Shown: piece after piece, positions 41,637 through 48,996 of the stretch
Position numbering within the stretch: the stretch's first letter is position 1
How the letters are laid out: each line of letters begins with the position of its first letter
The notes under the pieces: model-generated
What the model saw: the letters and a program-made list of their open reading frames with translations, nothing else
What the model was told of the DNA's origin: nothing
Database searches by the model: none
Assembly (NCBI GenBank): GCA_002307315.1
Contig: DBTZ01000021.1
Span: 1 to 64,000 of the forward strand
Length of the DNA stretch: 64,000 nucleotides
Direction: 5' to 3'
DNA from: Alphaproteobacteria bacterium UBA1303
Lineage (GTDB): Bacteria > Pseudomonadota > Alphaproteobacteria > Micropepsales > Micropepsaceae
Program-made: the position numbers and the translations under genes

Positions 41637-42971
41637 ATGCCAGACTTGCCACATTTGGCCTCCCGCGTGTTCGGGACGCCGCTGATGATCGCGCGCGCCA
41701 AGCTCGAGGTGATCCTCGGCGTACTCGGGCCGCGTCTTGCCGGCGGCGCGTTGGAGGTTGCCCATCCTGAGCACGATCCTGCGCCGGCGGTTTCGATTAC
41801 CGGGGACGGTATCGCCATCGTGCCGGTGACCGGTACGCTGGTCAGCCGGTCGGGCTACCTCGATGCCGCCAGCGGCCTGCAAGCCTATGGCGATATTGCC
41901 GCCGCAATGGCATCGGCAATGAATGACGGGAGCGTGCGCGGCGTCGTTCTCGATGTCGATTCCCCCGGCGGCGAGGTTGGCGGTCTGTTCGATCTGGTCG
42001 CCGAGATCAAGGCCATCAGGCTCGCGAGCGCCAAGCCGCTCTGGGCGGTCGCCAACGAGAGTGCCCTGTCGGCGGCATACGCCATCGCCAGTACGGCTGA
42101 CCGTCTCTACGTCACGCGCACCGGCGAGGTCGGCTCAATCGGTGTCGTCGCCGCGCACGTCGATGAGAGCGGTGCCGATGCCAAGGCTGGCCTTGCCTGG
42201 ACCTTCCTATTCGCCGGCGAGCGTAAAGTAGACGGCAACGCCCACGAACCGCTGTCGGAACGCGCCCGCGCCACGATCCAGGCCGATATCGACCGACTTT
42301 ATTCCGAGTTCTGCGCACTCGTCGCCACCAATCGCGGCATGACCGCGGAAGTGGCCCGCAGCACGAATGCCGCCATCTATCGCGGCGAACTTGCCATTCG
42401 CGCGGGGCTCGCCGATCAGCTCGGCACACTCGACTTTGCCATCGCCGAAATGGCCGCCGAACTCGATCGCGCCGCCGCAACGCCGCGCATCCCCGTCAGT
42501 CCAACAGCCAAAAGGAGCCCATCCATGGCGAACAACGTGCCCGAACAGATTGCGGATCAAGAACCGACACAGGTGGCAGCCGCTCCACCCACTCCGCCGG
42601 CTCCACCGGCGCCGGCAGCGTTGGCGGCGCTAGCCGCGCTTGCGGACATTCATGATCCACCCCGGCCTGATCCTGTACCTCCGTCTGCGGAGCCGCGCCC
42701 CGAGGCCGGGGCGGCCGAGAGACTGCGGGCCGAGTTCGCCGAAGTCGCCGCCGTCGCCGCTCAAGCTGCCCGGCTCGGCGTCACGGTCGATGCGGCCGAT
42801 GCCCTCAGGAAGGGCATTGCGCCCGATGCCTTGCGCCGTTCGGTGCTCGACACGCTCGCCGCGCGCGCCGAGGCAACGAGCGTCATTGCCGCGGCGCCTT
42901 CTCCCGCTGTCACTGGCGACAGCCCGATCGTACGGCGCGCGAAAGAGCGCGCTGCCGCCGCCCGCACTTAA
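41637..42971 (+). CDS. S49-family capsid maturation protease with C-terminal scaffold part
   Basis: The 444-aa protein has a SppA/ClpP-like core: IAIVPVTGTLVSRSG, VRGVVLDVDSPGGEVGGLFDL, ALSAAYAIASTADRLYVTRTGEVGSIGVV (catalytic Ser in the second SA, near residue 147) and a Lys further on. This matches lambda gpC, the prohead protease. After residue 295 a Pro/Ala-rich, helical section follows that can also be made alone from an internal start. Located between portal (plus TA pair) and gpD as in lambda. Confidence 0.92.
   Translation: MPDLPHLASRVFGTPLMIARAKLEVILGVLGPRLAGGALEVAHPEHDPAPAVSITGDGIAIVPVTGTLVSRSGYLDAASGLQAYGDIAAAMASAMNDGSVRGVVLDVDSPGGEVGGLFDLVAEIKAIRLASAKPLWAVANESALSAAYAIASTADRLYVTRTGEVGSIGVVAAHVDESGADAKAGLAWTFLFAGERKVDGNAHEPLSERARATIQADIDRLYSEFCALVATNRGMTAEVARSTNAAIYRGELAIRAGLADQLGTLDFAIAEMAAELDRAAATPRIPVSPTAKRSPSMANNVPEQIADQEPTQVAAAPPTPPAPPAPAALAALAALADIHDPPRPDPVPPSAEPRPEAGAAERLRAEFAEVAAVAAQAARLGVTVDAADALRKGIAPDALRRSVLDTLAARAEATSVIAAAPSPAVTGDSPIVRRAKERAAAART
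42525..42971 (+). CDS. Nested scaffold protein (Nu3-like), in frame with the protease
   Basis: AAAGGAG at 42511-42517 precedes an in-frame ATG at 42525 (MANNVPEQIADQEPTQ), giving a separate 148-aa product identical to the C-terminus of the protease. It is Pro/Ala-rich at first, then helical (AERLRAEFAEVAAVAAQAARLGVTVDAADALRKG). Lambda makes its scaffold Nu3 from the 3' end of gene C in the same way, so this is a well-supported analogue. Confidence 0.75.
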   Translation: MANNVPEQIADQEPTQVAAAPPTPPAPPAPAALAALAALADIHDPPRPDPVPPSAEPRPEAGAAERLRAEFAEVAAVAAQAARLGVTVDAADALRKGIAPDALRRSVLDTLAARAEATSVIAAAPSPAVTGDSPIVRRAKERAAAART

Positions 42972-43073
42972 GAGCAAATTTCGATCCATCGGAATCGGAA
43001 CTTGCTCTAACTCTTTGTTCTTATCGCGCATTTTATCCAAAAACCGCTTCGCACTTTTTTGGAATGCGCTCTA
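42971..43073. repeat. Mosaic intergenic repeat, copy 3 (rightward)
   Basis: GAGCAA-TTTCGAT pairs with ATCGGAA-TTGCTC (42972-43007), followed by TAACTCTTTGTTCTTATCGCGCATTTTATCC and an end TTTTTTGGAATGCGCTCTA. Clear relative of the copies at 23111, 39086 and 62894. It lies between protease and decoration protein genes. Confidence 0.7.
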
Positions 43074-43091
43074 CCTCACGGAGCAGACAAT

Positions 43092-43481
43092 ATGACCACA
43101 TTGACCATGGCGCCGACCCTCGGCGATCTCCTGAAGTTCGAACTCAACGGCAACTACAACCGCGAGAGCGTGACCCTCAAGTCCGGCACGAGCTACGCCC
43201 TCGGATCGGTGCTCGGCAAGATCACGGCTTCCAGCAAATACCGCCTCTCGCCAGCGGCCGAAGTGGAAGGCGATGAAGGCGCCGAGACCGCGGTGGCGGT
43301 GCTGATCGAGGCGGTCGATGCCTCGGCCGCCGACAAGACCGGGCTCGTAATCCTGCGAGGTCCCGCCATCGTGTCCAAGACGGCGCTCGTCCTCGACGAC
43401 ACGGTCGATGACACGACCAAGACGACCGCCAAGCATACCCAGCTTGCCGCCGTCGGCATCATCGCGCGTGACACCGCCTGA
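43092..43481 (+). CDS. Head decoration protein (gpD family)
   Basis: The 129-aa protein MTTLTMAPTLGDLLKFELNGNYNRESVTLKSGTSYALGSVLGKIT..VAVLIEAVDASAADKTGLVILRGPAIVSKTALVL matches the lambda gpD/decoration family that stabilises the expanded capsid as trimers. Start chosen at 43092; the upstream extension is repeat sequence. Confidence 0.9.
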   Translation: MTTLTMAPTLGDLLKFELNGNYNRESVTLKSGTSYALGSVLGKITASSKYRLSPAAEVEGDEGAETAVAVLIEAVDASAADKTGLVILRGPAIVSKTALVLDDTVDDTTKTTAKHTQLAAVGIIARDTA

Positions 43482-43565
43482 TTCCAGTTAACCTAAGCAA
43501 CACCAATGCGTTAGCGGGCTTCGATGATCGCCATCGGGGCCCGATCTTGTTTTGAGGAGATCATA

Positions 43566-44588
43566 ATGGTTGCCATCATCAATCCCTTCGACGCGGGCGG
43601 CTACACGCTCGCCGAGATGACCCAAGCTATCAACATCCTGCCCAACATCTATACCCGATTGGGCGAGCTCGGCCTGTTCCGCTTCGAGGGCATCACCCAG
43701 CGCAGCGTCATCATCGAGCAGGCCGAGGGGGTGCTCAACCTCCTGCCGACGGTCCCCCTCGGCGGGCCGGCAACCGTCGCCAATCGCGATACCCGCTCCA
43801 TGCGTTCGTTCACGGTGCCGTGGATCCCGCACGACGACGTCATCACGCCGCAGGACATCCAGGGCGTGCGCGGTTTCGGCGTCGCCGACGCCGCCGATCC
43901 GCTTGCCACCGTCATGGAGCGCAAGCTGACCCGCATGCGGGCCAAGCACGCCCAGACCCGAGAGTATATGGAGGTCAATGCCCTGCGCGGCGTGGTCAAG
44001 GACGGTGCGGGTACGACCCTCTACGACTACTTCGACGAGTTCGGGCTCGAACAGCAGTCGGTGGATTTCGTGCTCGGCACCGCCACCACCAATATCCAGG
44101 CCAAATGCCGCGAGGTACTGCGCGACCTCGAGACCGAACTCAAGGGCGAGACCATGAACGGGGTTCTGGCCCTGGTCAGTCCCGGCTTCTTCGACAAACT
44201 GATCGGTCATGCCAAGGTGGAGGACGCCTACAAGTATTTCTCTTCGACCGGCGCCCAACCCTTGCGCGAGGACACTCGGCGGCGCTTCCCCTTCGCCGGC
44301 ATCGTGTTCGAGGAATACAACGCCACCGTCACTCTTTCGACCGGCACGACCGAGACGCTGATCCCGACGGGCCAAGGTATCGTCTTCCCGCTCGGTACCA
44401 TGGATACCTTCGTGACATACGGCGCTCCGGCGAACCTAATCGAAACCGTCAACACCGTGGGCTTGCCGATCTACGCCCGGCAGATTGCACGGCCGGACGG
44501 CAGCGCCATCGACGTCAAGACCGAAGCGTCGCCCTTGCCGGTGAACAAGCGCCCGCGGCTCGCGGTCAAGATCACCACCAGCAACTGA
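43566..44588 (+). CDS. Major capsid protein (gpE family)
   Basis: The 340-aa protein shows the lambda gpE pattern: INPFDAGGYTLAEMTQAINILPNIYTRLGELGLF, VPWIPHDDVITPQDIQGVRGFG, YDYFDEFGLEQQSVDFVLGT, TMNGVLALVSPGFFDKLI and GIVFEEYNATVTLSTG. It forms the HK97-fold capsid. GAGGAGAT lies before the ATG at 43566. Confidence 0.95.
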   Translation: MVAIINPFDAGGYTLAEMTQAINILPNIYTRLGELGLFRFEGITQRSVIIEQAEGVLNLLPTVPLGGPATVANRDTRSMRSFTVPWIPHDDVITPQDIQGVRGFGVADAADPLATVMERKLTRMRAKHAQTREYMEVNALRGVVKDGAGTTLYDYFDEFGLEQQSVDFVLGTATTNIQAKCREVLRDLETELKGETMNGVLALVSPGFFDKLIGHAKVEDAYKYFSSTGAQPLREDTRRRFPFAGIVFEEYNATVTLSTGTTETLIPTGQGIVFPLGTMDTFVTYGAPANLIETVNTVGLPIYARQIARPDGSAIDVKTEASPLPVNKRPRLAVKITTSN

Positions 44589-44619
44589 GTGGCCGCAGTC
44601 GCCCGAAAGGTACTCCCCG

Positions 44620-44931
44620 ATGACGGTCTTTGCCGCGGCACTGGATGTGCTCTTTGCCGATCCCAATATCGGGGAGGATGCCCTCTGGAAAGCTGGCGGC
44701 GTCGGTTCCGGTGTGCCGGTCCGCGTGATCCGCAAATCTCCAGACGTCGTCGTGAGATTCGGCGATACGTCCATCGTGCTGCCGACCAACATCGTCGATG
44801 TCCGCAAAGCCGAGGTGGCTTCGCCGGCAGAGGGCGACCTCGTCGAGATCGGCACCGTTATCCTCAAAGTAATGGGGGCTCCTGTGATCGATCAACTCGG
44901 CCTTGTCTGGACGTGTGAGGCGGTCGCCTGA
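44620..44931 (+). CDS. Head-tail joining protein (gpFII-like)
   Basis: The 103-aa protein MTVFAAALDVLFADPNIGEDALWKAGG..VPVRVIRKSPDVVVRFGDTSIVLPTNIVDVRKAEVASPAEGDLVEIG is a small beta-rich protein of the gpFII/head-tail connector type, in lambda position after the capsid gene. Its stop codon abuts the stop of the convergent VapC gene with no gap. Confidence 0.83.
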   Translation: MTVFAAALDVLFADPNIGEDALWKAGGVGSGVPVRVIRKSPDVVVRFGDTSIVLPTNIVDVRKAEVASPAEGDLVEIGTVILKVMGAPVIDQLGLVWTCEAVA

Positions 44932-45312
44932 TCAGACGCGAGTCTTGGGAATAAGTGTCACGCCCGGCAACCCGTTGAAATGGGCATCGCAGGTCACCAG
45001 ATCGGCTTCGTGTTCCAAGGCCGTCGCGTAGATGATGGCATCGGCAGTTGCCAGCTTATGCGTGCGGCAAATCTCTGCGGCGGCCAGCGCTATCTTTGTG
45101 TTCAGCGGCGCGACGGCACACATCTGCGTAAATGCAATCACTTGATCGGCCTTGTCCTCGCTGAGTTCGCGGGTCAGCCATTTGGCAAGTTCAAGCTGGA
45201 CGATTGTTGGGACGAGCCATTCGTCCCTGGCCGGAATTTTCGACGCAACCGCTTTTCCTGTCGTAGAAGCCATCAACCACTCGATCCAGGCAGACGTATC
45301 GATAAGGCGCAT
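44932..45312 (-). CDS. VapC-type PIN toxin (second intact copy in head-tail cluster)
   Basis: The 126-aa protein MRLIDTSAWIEWLMASTTGKAV shows the first Asp, PTIVQLELAKWLTREL the Glu and HKLATADAIIYATALEHEADLVTCDAHF the later Asp residues. Encoded antisense to the structural genes; overlaps the AbrB-type antitoxin stop by one base. Confidence 0.92.
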   Translation of the reverse strand: MRLIDTSAWIEWLMASTTGKAVASKIPARDEWLVPTIVQLELAKWLTRELSEDKADQVIAFTQMCAVAPLNTKIALAAAEICRTHKLATADAIIYATALEHEADLVTCDAHFNGLPGVTLIPKTRV

Positions 45313-45524
45313 CAGAACCGATCCTTGCGGTCGCGAAAATCTTTGGAATCGACGCCCTTGGCAATTCCCGCGAGTGCTTTGGCTGCTGGCACGGGAACCA
45401 GCAAGACACCTGTTTCCTTTGGGATGAAGGCGAATTCCTGGCCGGCCTTCCACTGGCGAGCCGTGCGCACAGCCTTGGGAATTGAAATCTGGAACTTTGC
45501 CGAGAGTGTTGCTGTGTCGGACAT
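45312..45524 (-). CDS. AbrB/MazE-type antitoxin (VapB)
   Basis: The 70-aa protein MSDTATLSAKFQISIPKAVRTARQWKAGQEFAFIPKETGVLLVPV is a SpoVT-AbrB swapped-hairpin DNA-binding domain; the tail AKALAGIAKGVDSKDFRDRKDRF would cover the toxin. First gene of the pair. Confidence 0.92.
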   Translation of the reverse strand: MSDTATLSAKFQISIPKAVRTARQWKAGQEFAFIPKETGVLLVPVPAAKALAGIAKGVDSKDFRDRKDRF

Positions 45525-45528
45525 GATA

Positions 45529-45561
45529 CTTACCGCTCCTTATCGATCGCTACTTGGTAAG
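45529..45561. promoter_or_regulatory. Inverted repeat upstream of the AbrB-VapC pair
   Basis: CTTACC (45529-45534) and GGTAAG (45556-45561) are 21 bases apart immediately before the antitoxin start. Candidate autoregulatory operator. Confidence 0.45.
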
Positions 45562-45696
45562 AAAATAGCACGGATGGCTCATAGCAGCAAAGCGTGATGC
45601 CGTGACCTTGAAACGCCAGGCGATTCCGGTAGCCATAGGGCAATGGTCGCCGCGGTCTGCGGTTAATTGTAAGTAACTGTTTGATATAAGAAGCAC

Positions 45697-45745
45697 TGTT
45701 ACATTACGTCGGCATTTGTTGACTATCTGCCTACAATATGTAACA
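45697..45745. promoter_or_regulatory. Operator-like inverted repeat before abiEi
   Basis: TGTTACAT (45697-45704) and ATGTAACA (45738-45745) form a perfect 8-bp inverted repeat just upstream of the ATG at 45754. A further GTAAGTAACTG lies before it. AbiEi antitoxins bind such repeats to repress their own operon. Confidence 0.6.
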
Positions 45746-45753
45746 ATCAGGTT

Positions 45754-46365
45754 ATGGCTGCCAACAGCACTGTGATGGAACACGCACTTGATATCGCCCG
45801 CCGCCGCGGCGTCGCCCGGGCGCGTGATTTTCGTGCTGCAGGCATCCCGGCGACCTATATCGAACGGCTATGCACGCAGGGGCAGCTTATCAGGCTTGGG
45901 CGCGGCATCTACCAAATTGCCGATTTCGAAGACTTCCACGTTGCACATGATCTTGCGGAAGTTTCCCGCCGTGTGCCCCATGCCGTTGTCTGCCTTCTTT
46001 CGGCGCTGCGGCTTCATGATCTGACCACCCAGCTTCCGCAAGCGGTGTGGATTAGCATTGATCACAAAGCCCGCACGCCGGCAAACCCACCGGTCAAGCT
46101 TCAGATCGTTCGTGCCTCAGGCTTCGCGTTTTCTGAAGGCCGCACGACGGTCATGATCGAAGGGGTGAGTGTGCCGGTTTATACACCCGCCAAGACCGTC
46201 GCCGATTGCTTCAAATATCGCCGCCGCATCGGCACCGATGTTGCCGTCGAGGCTCTTCGGGATGCCCTCAACAAACGCAAGGCAACGCGCACTGAGCTTT
46301 GGCATTACGCCGGGTTCTGCCGTGTGCAAAACGTCATGCGTCCATATCTCGAAGCGCTCACATGA
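45754..46365 (+). CDS. AbiEi-family antitoxin
   Basis: The 203-aa protein has an N-terminal winged helix (MEHALDIARRRGVARARDFRAAGIPATYIERLCTQGQLIRLGRGIYQI, residues 8-55) and the AbiEi C-terminal domain (VVCLLSALRLHDLTTQLPQAVWISIDHKARTPANPPVKLQIVRASG..VPVYTPAKTVADCFKYRRRIG). It neutralises AbiEii and represses the operon. Overlaps the next gene by 4 bp. Same strand as the tail genes. Confidence 0.93.
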   Translation: MAANSTVMEHALDIARRRGVARARDFRAAGIPATYIERLCTQGQLIRLGRGIYQIADFEDFHVAHDLAEVSRRVPHAVVCLLSALRLHDLTTQLPQAVWISIDHKARTPANPPVKLQIVRASGFAFSEGRTTVMIEGVSVPVYTPAKTVADCFKYRRRIGTDVAVEALRDALNKRKATRTELWHYAGFCRVQNVMRPYLEALT

Positions 46366-47282
46366 ACGAGAAGATCAAGAACGTCGCCGCCTCGGTACGC
46401 CAGCGTCTGCTCAACAAAGCACGTGCCGAAAATCAAGATTCGCAACGCCTCGTGGTGCGTTACGCAATCGAGCGCTTACTCTATCGCCTGTCGCAGTCAC
46501 CGATGCGTGAACGCTTTGTTCTCAAAGGGGCGACCCTGTTTGCCCTATGGTCAAAACAACCCTTCCGGTCGACCGGCGATCTTGATCTGCTCGGCTTCGG
46601 CACAAACGATATTGCCCGTTTGCGCGAAGAGTTCGTGAGTCTCTGCCGTTATCCGGTTCAAGACGATGGCCTTGTGTTCGATCCGGATAGCGTTCAGGCG
46701 GAAGTCATGCGCGAGGAAGAAGAGTACCAGGGTGCTCGAGTTCGGCTTGATGCCAAACTCGGCACCGCTCGAATTGCCATCCAGATCGACATCGGCTGCG
46801 GGGATTCGGTATACCCGAAACCGCAGGAGATCGATTATCCCCGCCTGCTGGACGACTTTCCGCCTGCCAACATCAGAGCCTATCCGCCGGAAACCGTCGT
46901 TGCCGAAAAGCTCGAAGCCATGGTGCGATTTGGTGAGCTCACCAGCCGCCTCAAAGACCACTATGATATTTGGGCGTTGGCGCAGACCTTTTCCTTCTCC
47001 AAGACAACACTGTTGACGGCGATTGTCGGCACATTCCGGCGCCGAGGAACAGAACTTCCATCGTCCATGCCGGTAACGCTCACCTCAGACTTTGCAGCCC
47101 GCCTGGACAAACAGGCTCTGTGGGATGGTTTCTTGCGACGAACTACACCGACGCTCACGCCACAGTCATTAGCAAATATGCTCACCGATTTGCGTGGTTT
47201 CATTGAACCGCTCATCTCGGCATCTGGCGATGACGAGGACGCCGCTGACGGAAACTGGACGCCGCACGAGGGCTGGAAATGA
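46362..47282 (+). CDS. AbiEii-family nucleotidyltransferase toxin
   Basis: The 306-aa protein contains RFVLKGATLFALWSKQPFRSTGDLDLLGFG (nucleotidyltransferase Gly and DxD motif, residues 47-76), AIQIDIGCGDSVYPKP (third acid) and PPETVVAEKLEAMVRFGELTSRLKDHYDIWAL. AbiEii toxins transfer nucleotides to tRNA or other targets and abort phage growth; with AbiEi this is a type IV toxin-antitoxin and phage-defence system. Start at the ATG within the abiEi stop. Confidence 0.94.
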   Translation: MNEKIKNVAASVRQRLLNKARAENQDSQRLVVRYAIERLLYRLSQSPMRERFVLKGATLFALWSKQPFRSTGDLDLLGFGTNDIARLREEFVSLCRYPVQDDGLVFDPDSVQAEVMREEEEYQGARVRLDAKLGTARIAIQIDIGCGDSVYPKPQEIDYPRLLDDFPPANIRAYPPETVVAEKLEAMVRFGELTSRLKDHYDIWALAQTFSFSKTTLLTAIVGTFRRRGTELPSSMPVTLTSDFAARLDKQALWDGFLRRTTPTLTPQSLANMLTDLRGFIEPLISASGDDEDAADGNWTPHEGWK

Positions 47283-47412
47283 AGGCCGTGTCCGTATGGG
47301 TATGGCGATAGTTCTATCCTGAAAACGTACCCCGTCGGTTTGAACCATCCCTTCCGTCGCTCGTCCCGAAAGCCACGGCTGAATTACGAAGAGCTCTGTC
47401 ATGACCTCGATT

Positions 47413-47709
47413 CTACACCAGCTCGAGGCGGACTTTACGGCCCAGCATCGCAGCGGCGCGCTGCAAGGTCGCCAGCGTGACATTGCCATCGGTGGGATCG
47501 AGCAATCGGGCGATCTGACTGCGGCTCGTGCCCATGCGTTCGGCCATGCGCTTGCGCGAAAGACCTTCGTCTTTCATGGCTTCTTCGATTTGCCAGGCGA
47601 GCACTTCTTTGATCGCCGTTGCCTGGAATTCGTCACGCGTGCCTTCCGTTTCCAGGAAGGAGTCGAGCGTGGTCAGCTTTTTCGCGTTGCGCTTCTTGGT
47701 GGTTGCCAT
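47413..47709 (-). CDS. Lone XRE-family antitoxin-like protein
   Basis: The 98-aa protein contains LAWQIEEAMKDEGLSRKRMAERMGTSRSQIARLLDPTDGNVTLATLQRAAAMLGRKVRLEL, a HigA-like helix-turn-helix, after a short N-terminal part. The expected HigB/RelE toxin is not recognisable on either side: the upstream side (47710-47894) is a promoter region and the downstream side ends at AbiEii. It may be an orphan antitoxin left after loss of its toxin. Confidence 0.75.
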   Translation of the reverse strand: MATTKKRNAKKLTTLDSFLETEGTRDEFQATAIKEVLAWQIEEAMKDEGLSRKRMAERMGTSRSQIARLLDPTDGNVTLATLQRAAAMLGRKVRLELV

Positions 47710-47894
47710 CTCACTCCCCTTACTCAAACTCATCCTTGCGTTTGCGTGCGCCTCACATATGCACATAAAGCATGTACCATATAATGGTCATACCCTGCAA
47801 GCAAAATCCGCTCAGGAGCAATGACCCCAAAAAACAACACGCGAAGCGGAGGTTGTTTGATGGCCTACCGCTTCGCTGCTTGAGGCCCTGTATA

Positions 47895-48548
47895 ATGCCG
47901 GTCTCTGGGTTTGAGCTGTTCCCGAAAATCGTCGAGGAAATCTCCAACGACATCGAGCGCGTCTGCACCGAAGCCATGGGTGATGTTGCGGTCGGGCTGA
48001 AGACGGACTGGCGACAGCAGATCGTCGATGCTGGCCTCGGCAAGCGCTTGGCGAATACGGTGCAGGGGCGGTGCTATCCGATAAGCGGTTTCAGCGCCAA
48101 TGCCGCCGCCTTCGTCTGGACCAAGGCGCCGAAGATCATCGAATCGCACAACCGTGGCGCCACCATCGTCCCGGTGCATGGCGGCAGGTATCTGGCAATT
48201 CCGACGCCGGATGCCGGCGTCAAACATACCTCCGGGCGTAAACATTCGCGCATCACGCCGGCGCTGTGGGAGCGGGAAACCGGCGTCAAGTTGCAGTTTC
48301 TCAAACCAAGGAACAGCCGCTATGCCTTCCTGGTGTCGAAAGGCTTTTACCGTCGGCAGGCCGTCCGCTACCAGCGCCGCAAGAGTTTTCGCCCGATCCG
48401 TGAAGCGCCGGGACCGAACGAGCCGAAATACATCGTGATCTTCATTCTGGCGCCGGTGGTGACGCTGCCCAAGCGTCTCGACATCGAAAGCCTCGGCGAG
48501 CATTGGGCCGGGCAGGTCGATCCGGCGCTCTCAAGACGGTGGAAGTGA
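47895..48548 (+). CDS. DUF6441-like tail protein (gpZ position)
   Basis: The 217-aa protein MPVSGFELFPKIVEEISNDIERVCTEAMGDVAVGLKTDWRQQIVDAGLGKRLANTVQGRCYP..AAFVWTKAPKIIESHNRGATIVPVHGGRYLAIPT resembles the DUF6441 family of siphophage tail-completion proteins (name from memory). It fills the place of lambda gpZ between FII and U. Confidence 0.78.
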   Translation: MPVSGFELFPKIVEEISNDIERVCTEAMGDVAVGLKTDWRQQIVDAGLGKRLANTVQGRCYPISGFSANAAAFVWTKAPKIIESHNRGATIVPVHGGRYLAIPTPDAGVKHTSGRKHSRITPALWERETGVKLQFLKPRNSRYAFLVSKGFYRRQAVRYQRRKSFRPIREAPGPNEPKYIVIFILAPVVTLPKRLDIESLGEHWAGQVDPALSRRWK

Positions 48549-48549
48549 C

Positions 48550-48984
48550 ATGGCCTCGAAACGCGAACAGGTGATCGCCGCGGTGACGGCGCTGGTCAAG
48601 GCTGCGCTGCCGGACGCCGAGGTGACGCGCAACGCCGCCAAGGCGCAGGGCGTCTATGCCGGCGGCGCCGTCTTCATCGAGGATGGCGATCCCGGCGAAC
48701 CGGACGTCGATCTGTCGCCGGTCACCTATTATTACACGCACCGCATCCCCCTCAAGGTCGCGGCCTATCCCAGCGGATCGCAGACCAGGGAAGAAGTGGT
48801 CGACGCCATGATGGCGACGGTCGGCGAGAAGATCGAGGCGGATACCACGCTCGGCGGCCTCTGCCTGTACGTCGAACCGGAGGCGCCGACCTTCGAGAAC
48901 ATCACCGCGACGGGTGCCGCCGTCGGCCAGATGGCCGAGGCCGCCATCATCGCAACCTACGCAACGTCTAACCCTTTGACCTGA
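48550..48984 (+). CDS. Tail terminator-like protein (gpU position)
   Basis: The 144-aa protein (KREQVIAAVTALVKAALPDAEVTRNAAKAQGVYAGGAVFIEDGDPGEPDV..PLKVAAYPSGSQTREEVVDAMMATVGEKIEADTTLGGLC) fits the tail-terminator fold by layout: N-terminal helix, Asp-rich loop, long central helix. It starts one base after the previous stop. The function is inferred mainly from lambda gene order. Confidence 0.75.
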   Translation: MASKREQVIAAVTALVKAALPDAEVTRNAAKAQGVYAGGAVFIEDGDPGEPDVDLSPVTYYYTHRIPLKVAAYPSGSQTREEVVDAMMATVGEKIEADTTLGGLCLYVEPEAPTFENITATGAAVGQMAEAAIIATYATSNPLT

Positions 48985-48996
48985 TTGGAGGCTCAC

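Noticed and set aside
47169..47489. Possible toxin partner for the XRE protein on the minus strand
   Set aside because: The frame overlaps both the XRE gene end and abiEii and has no RelE/HigB features.
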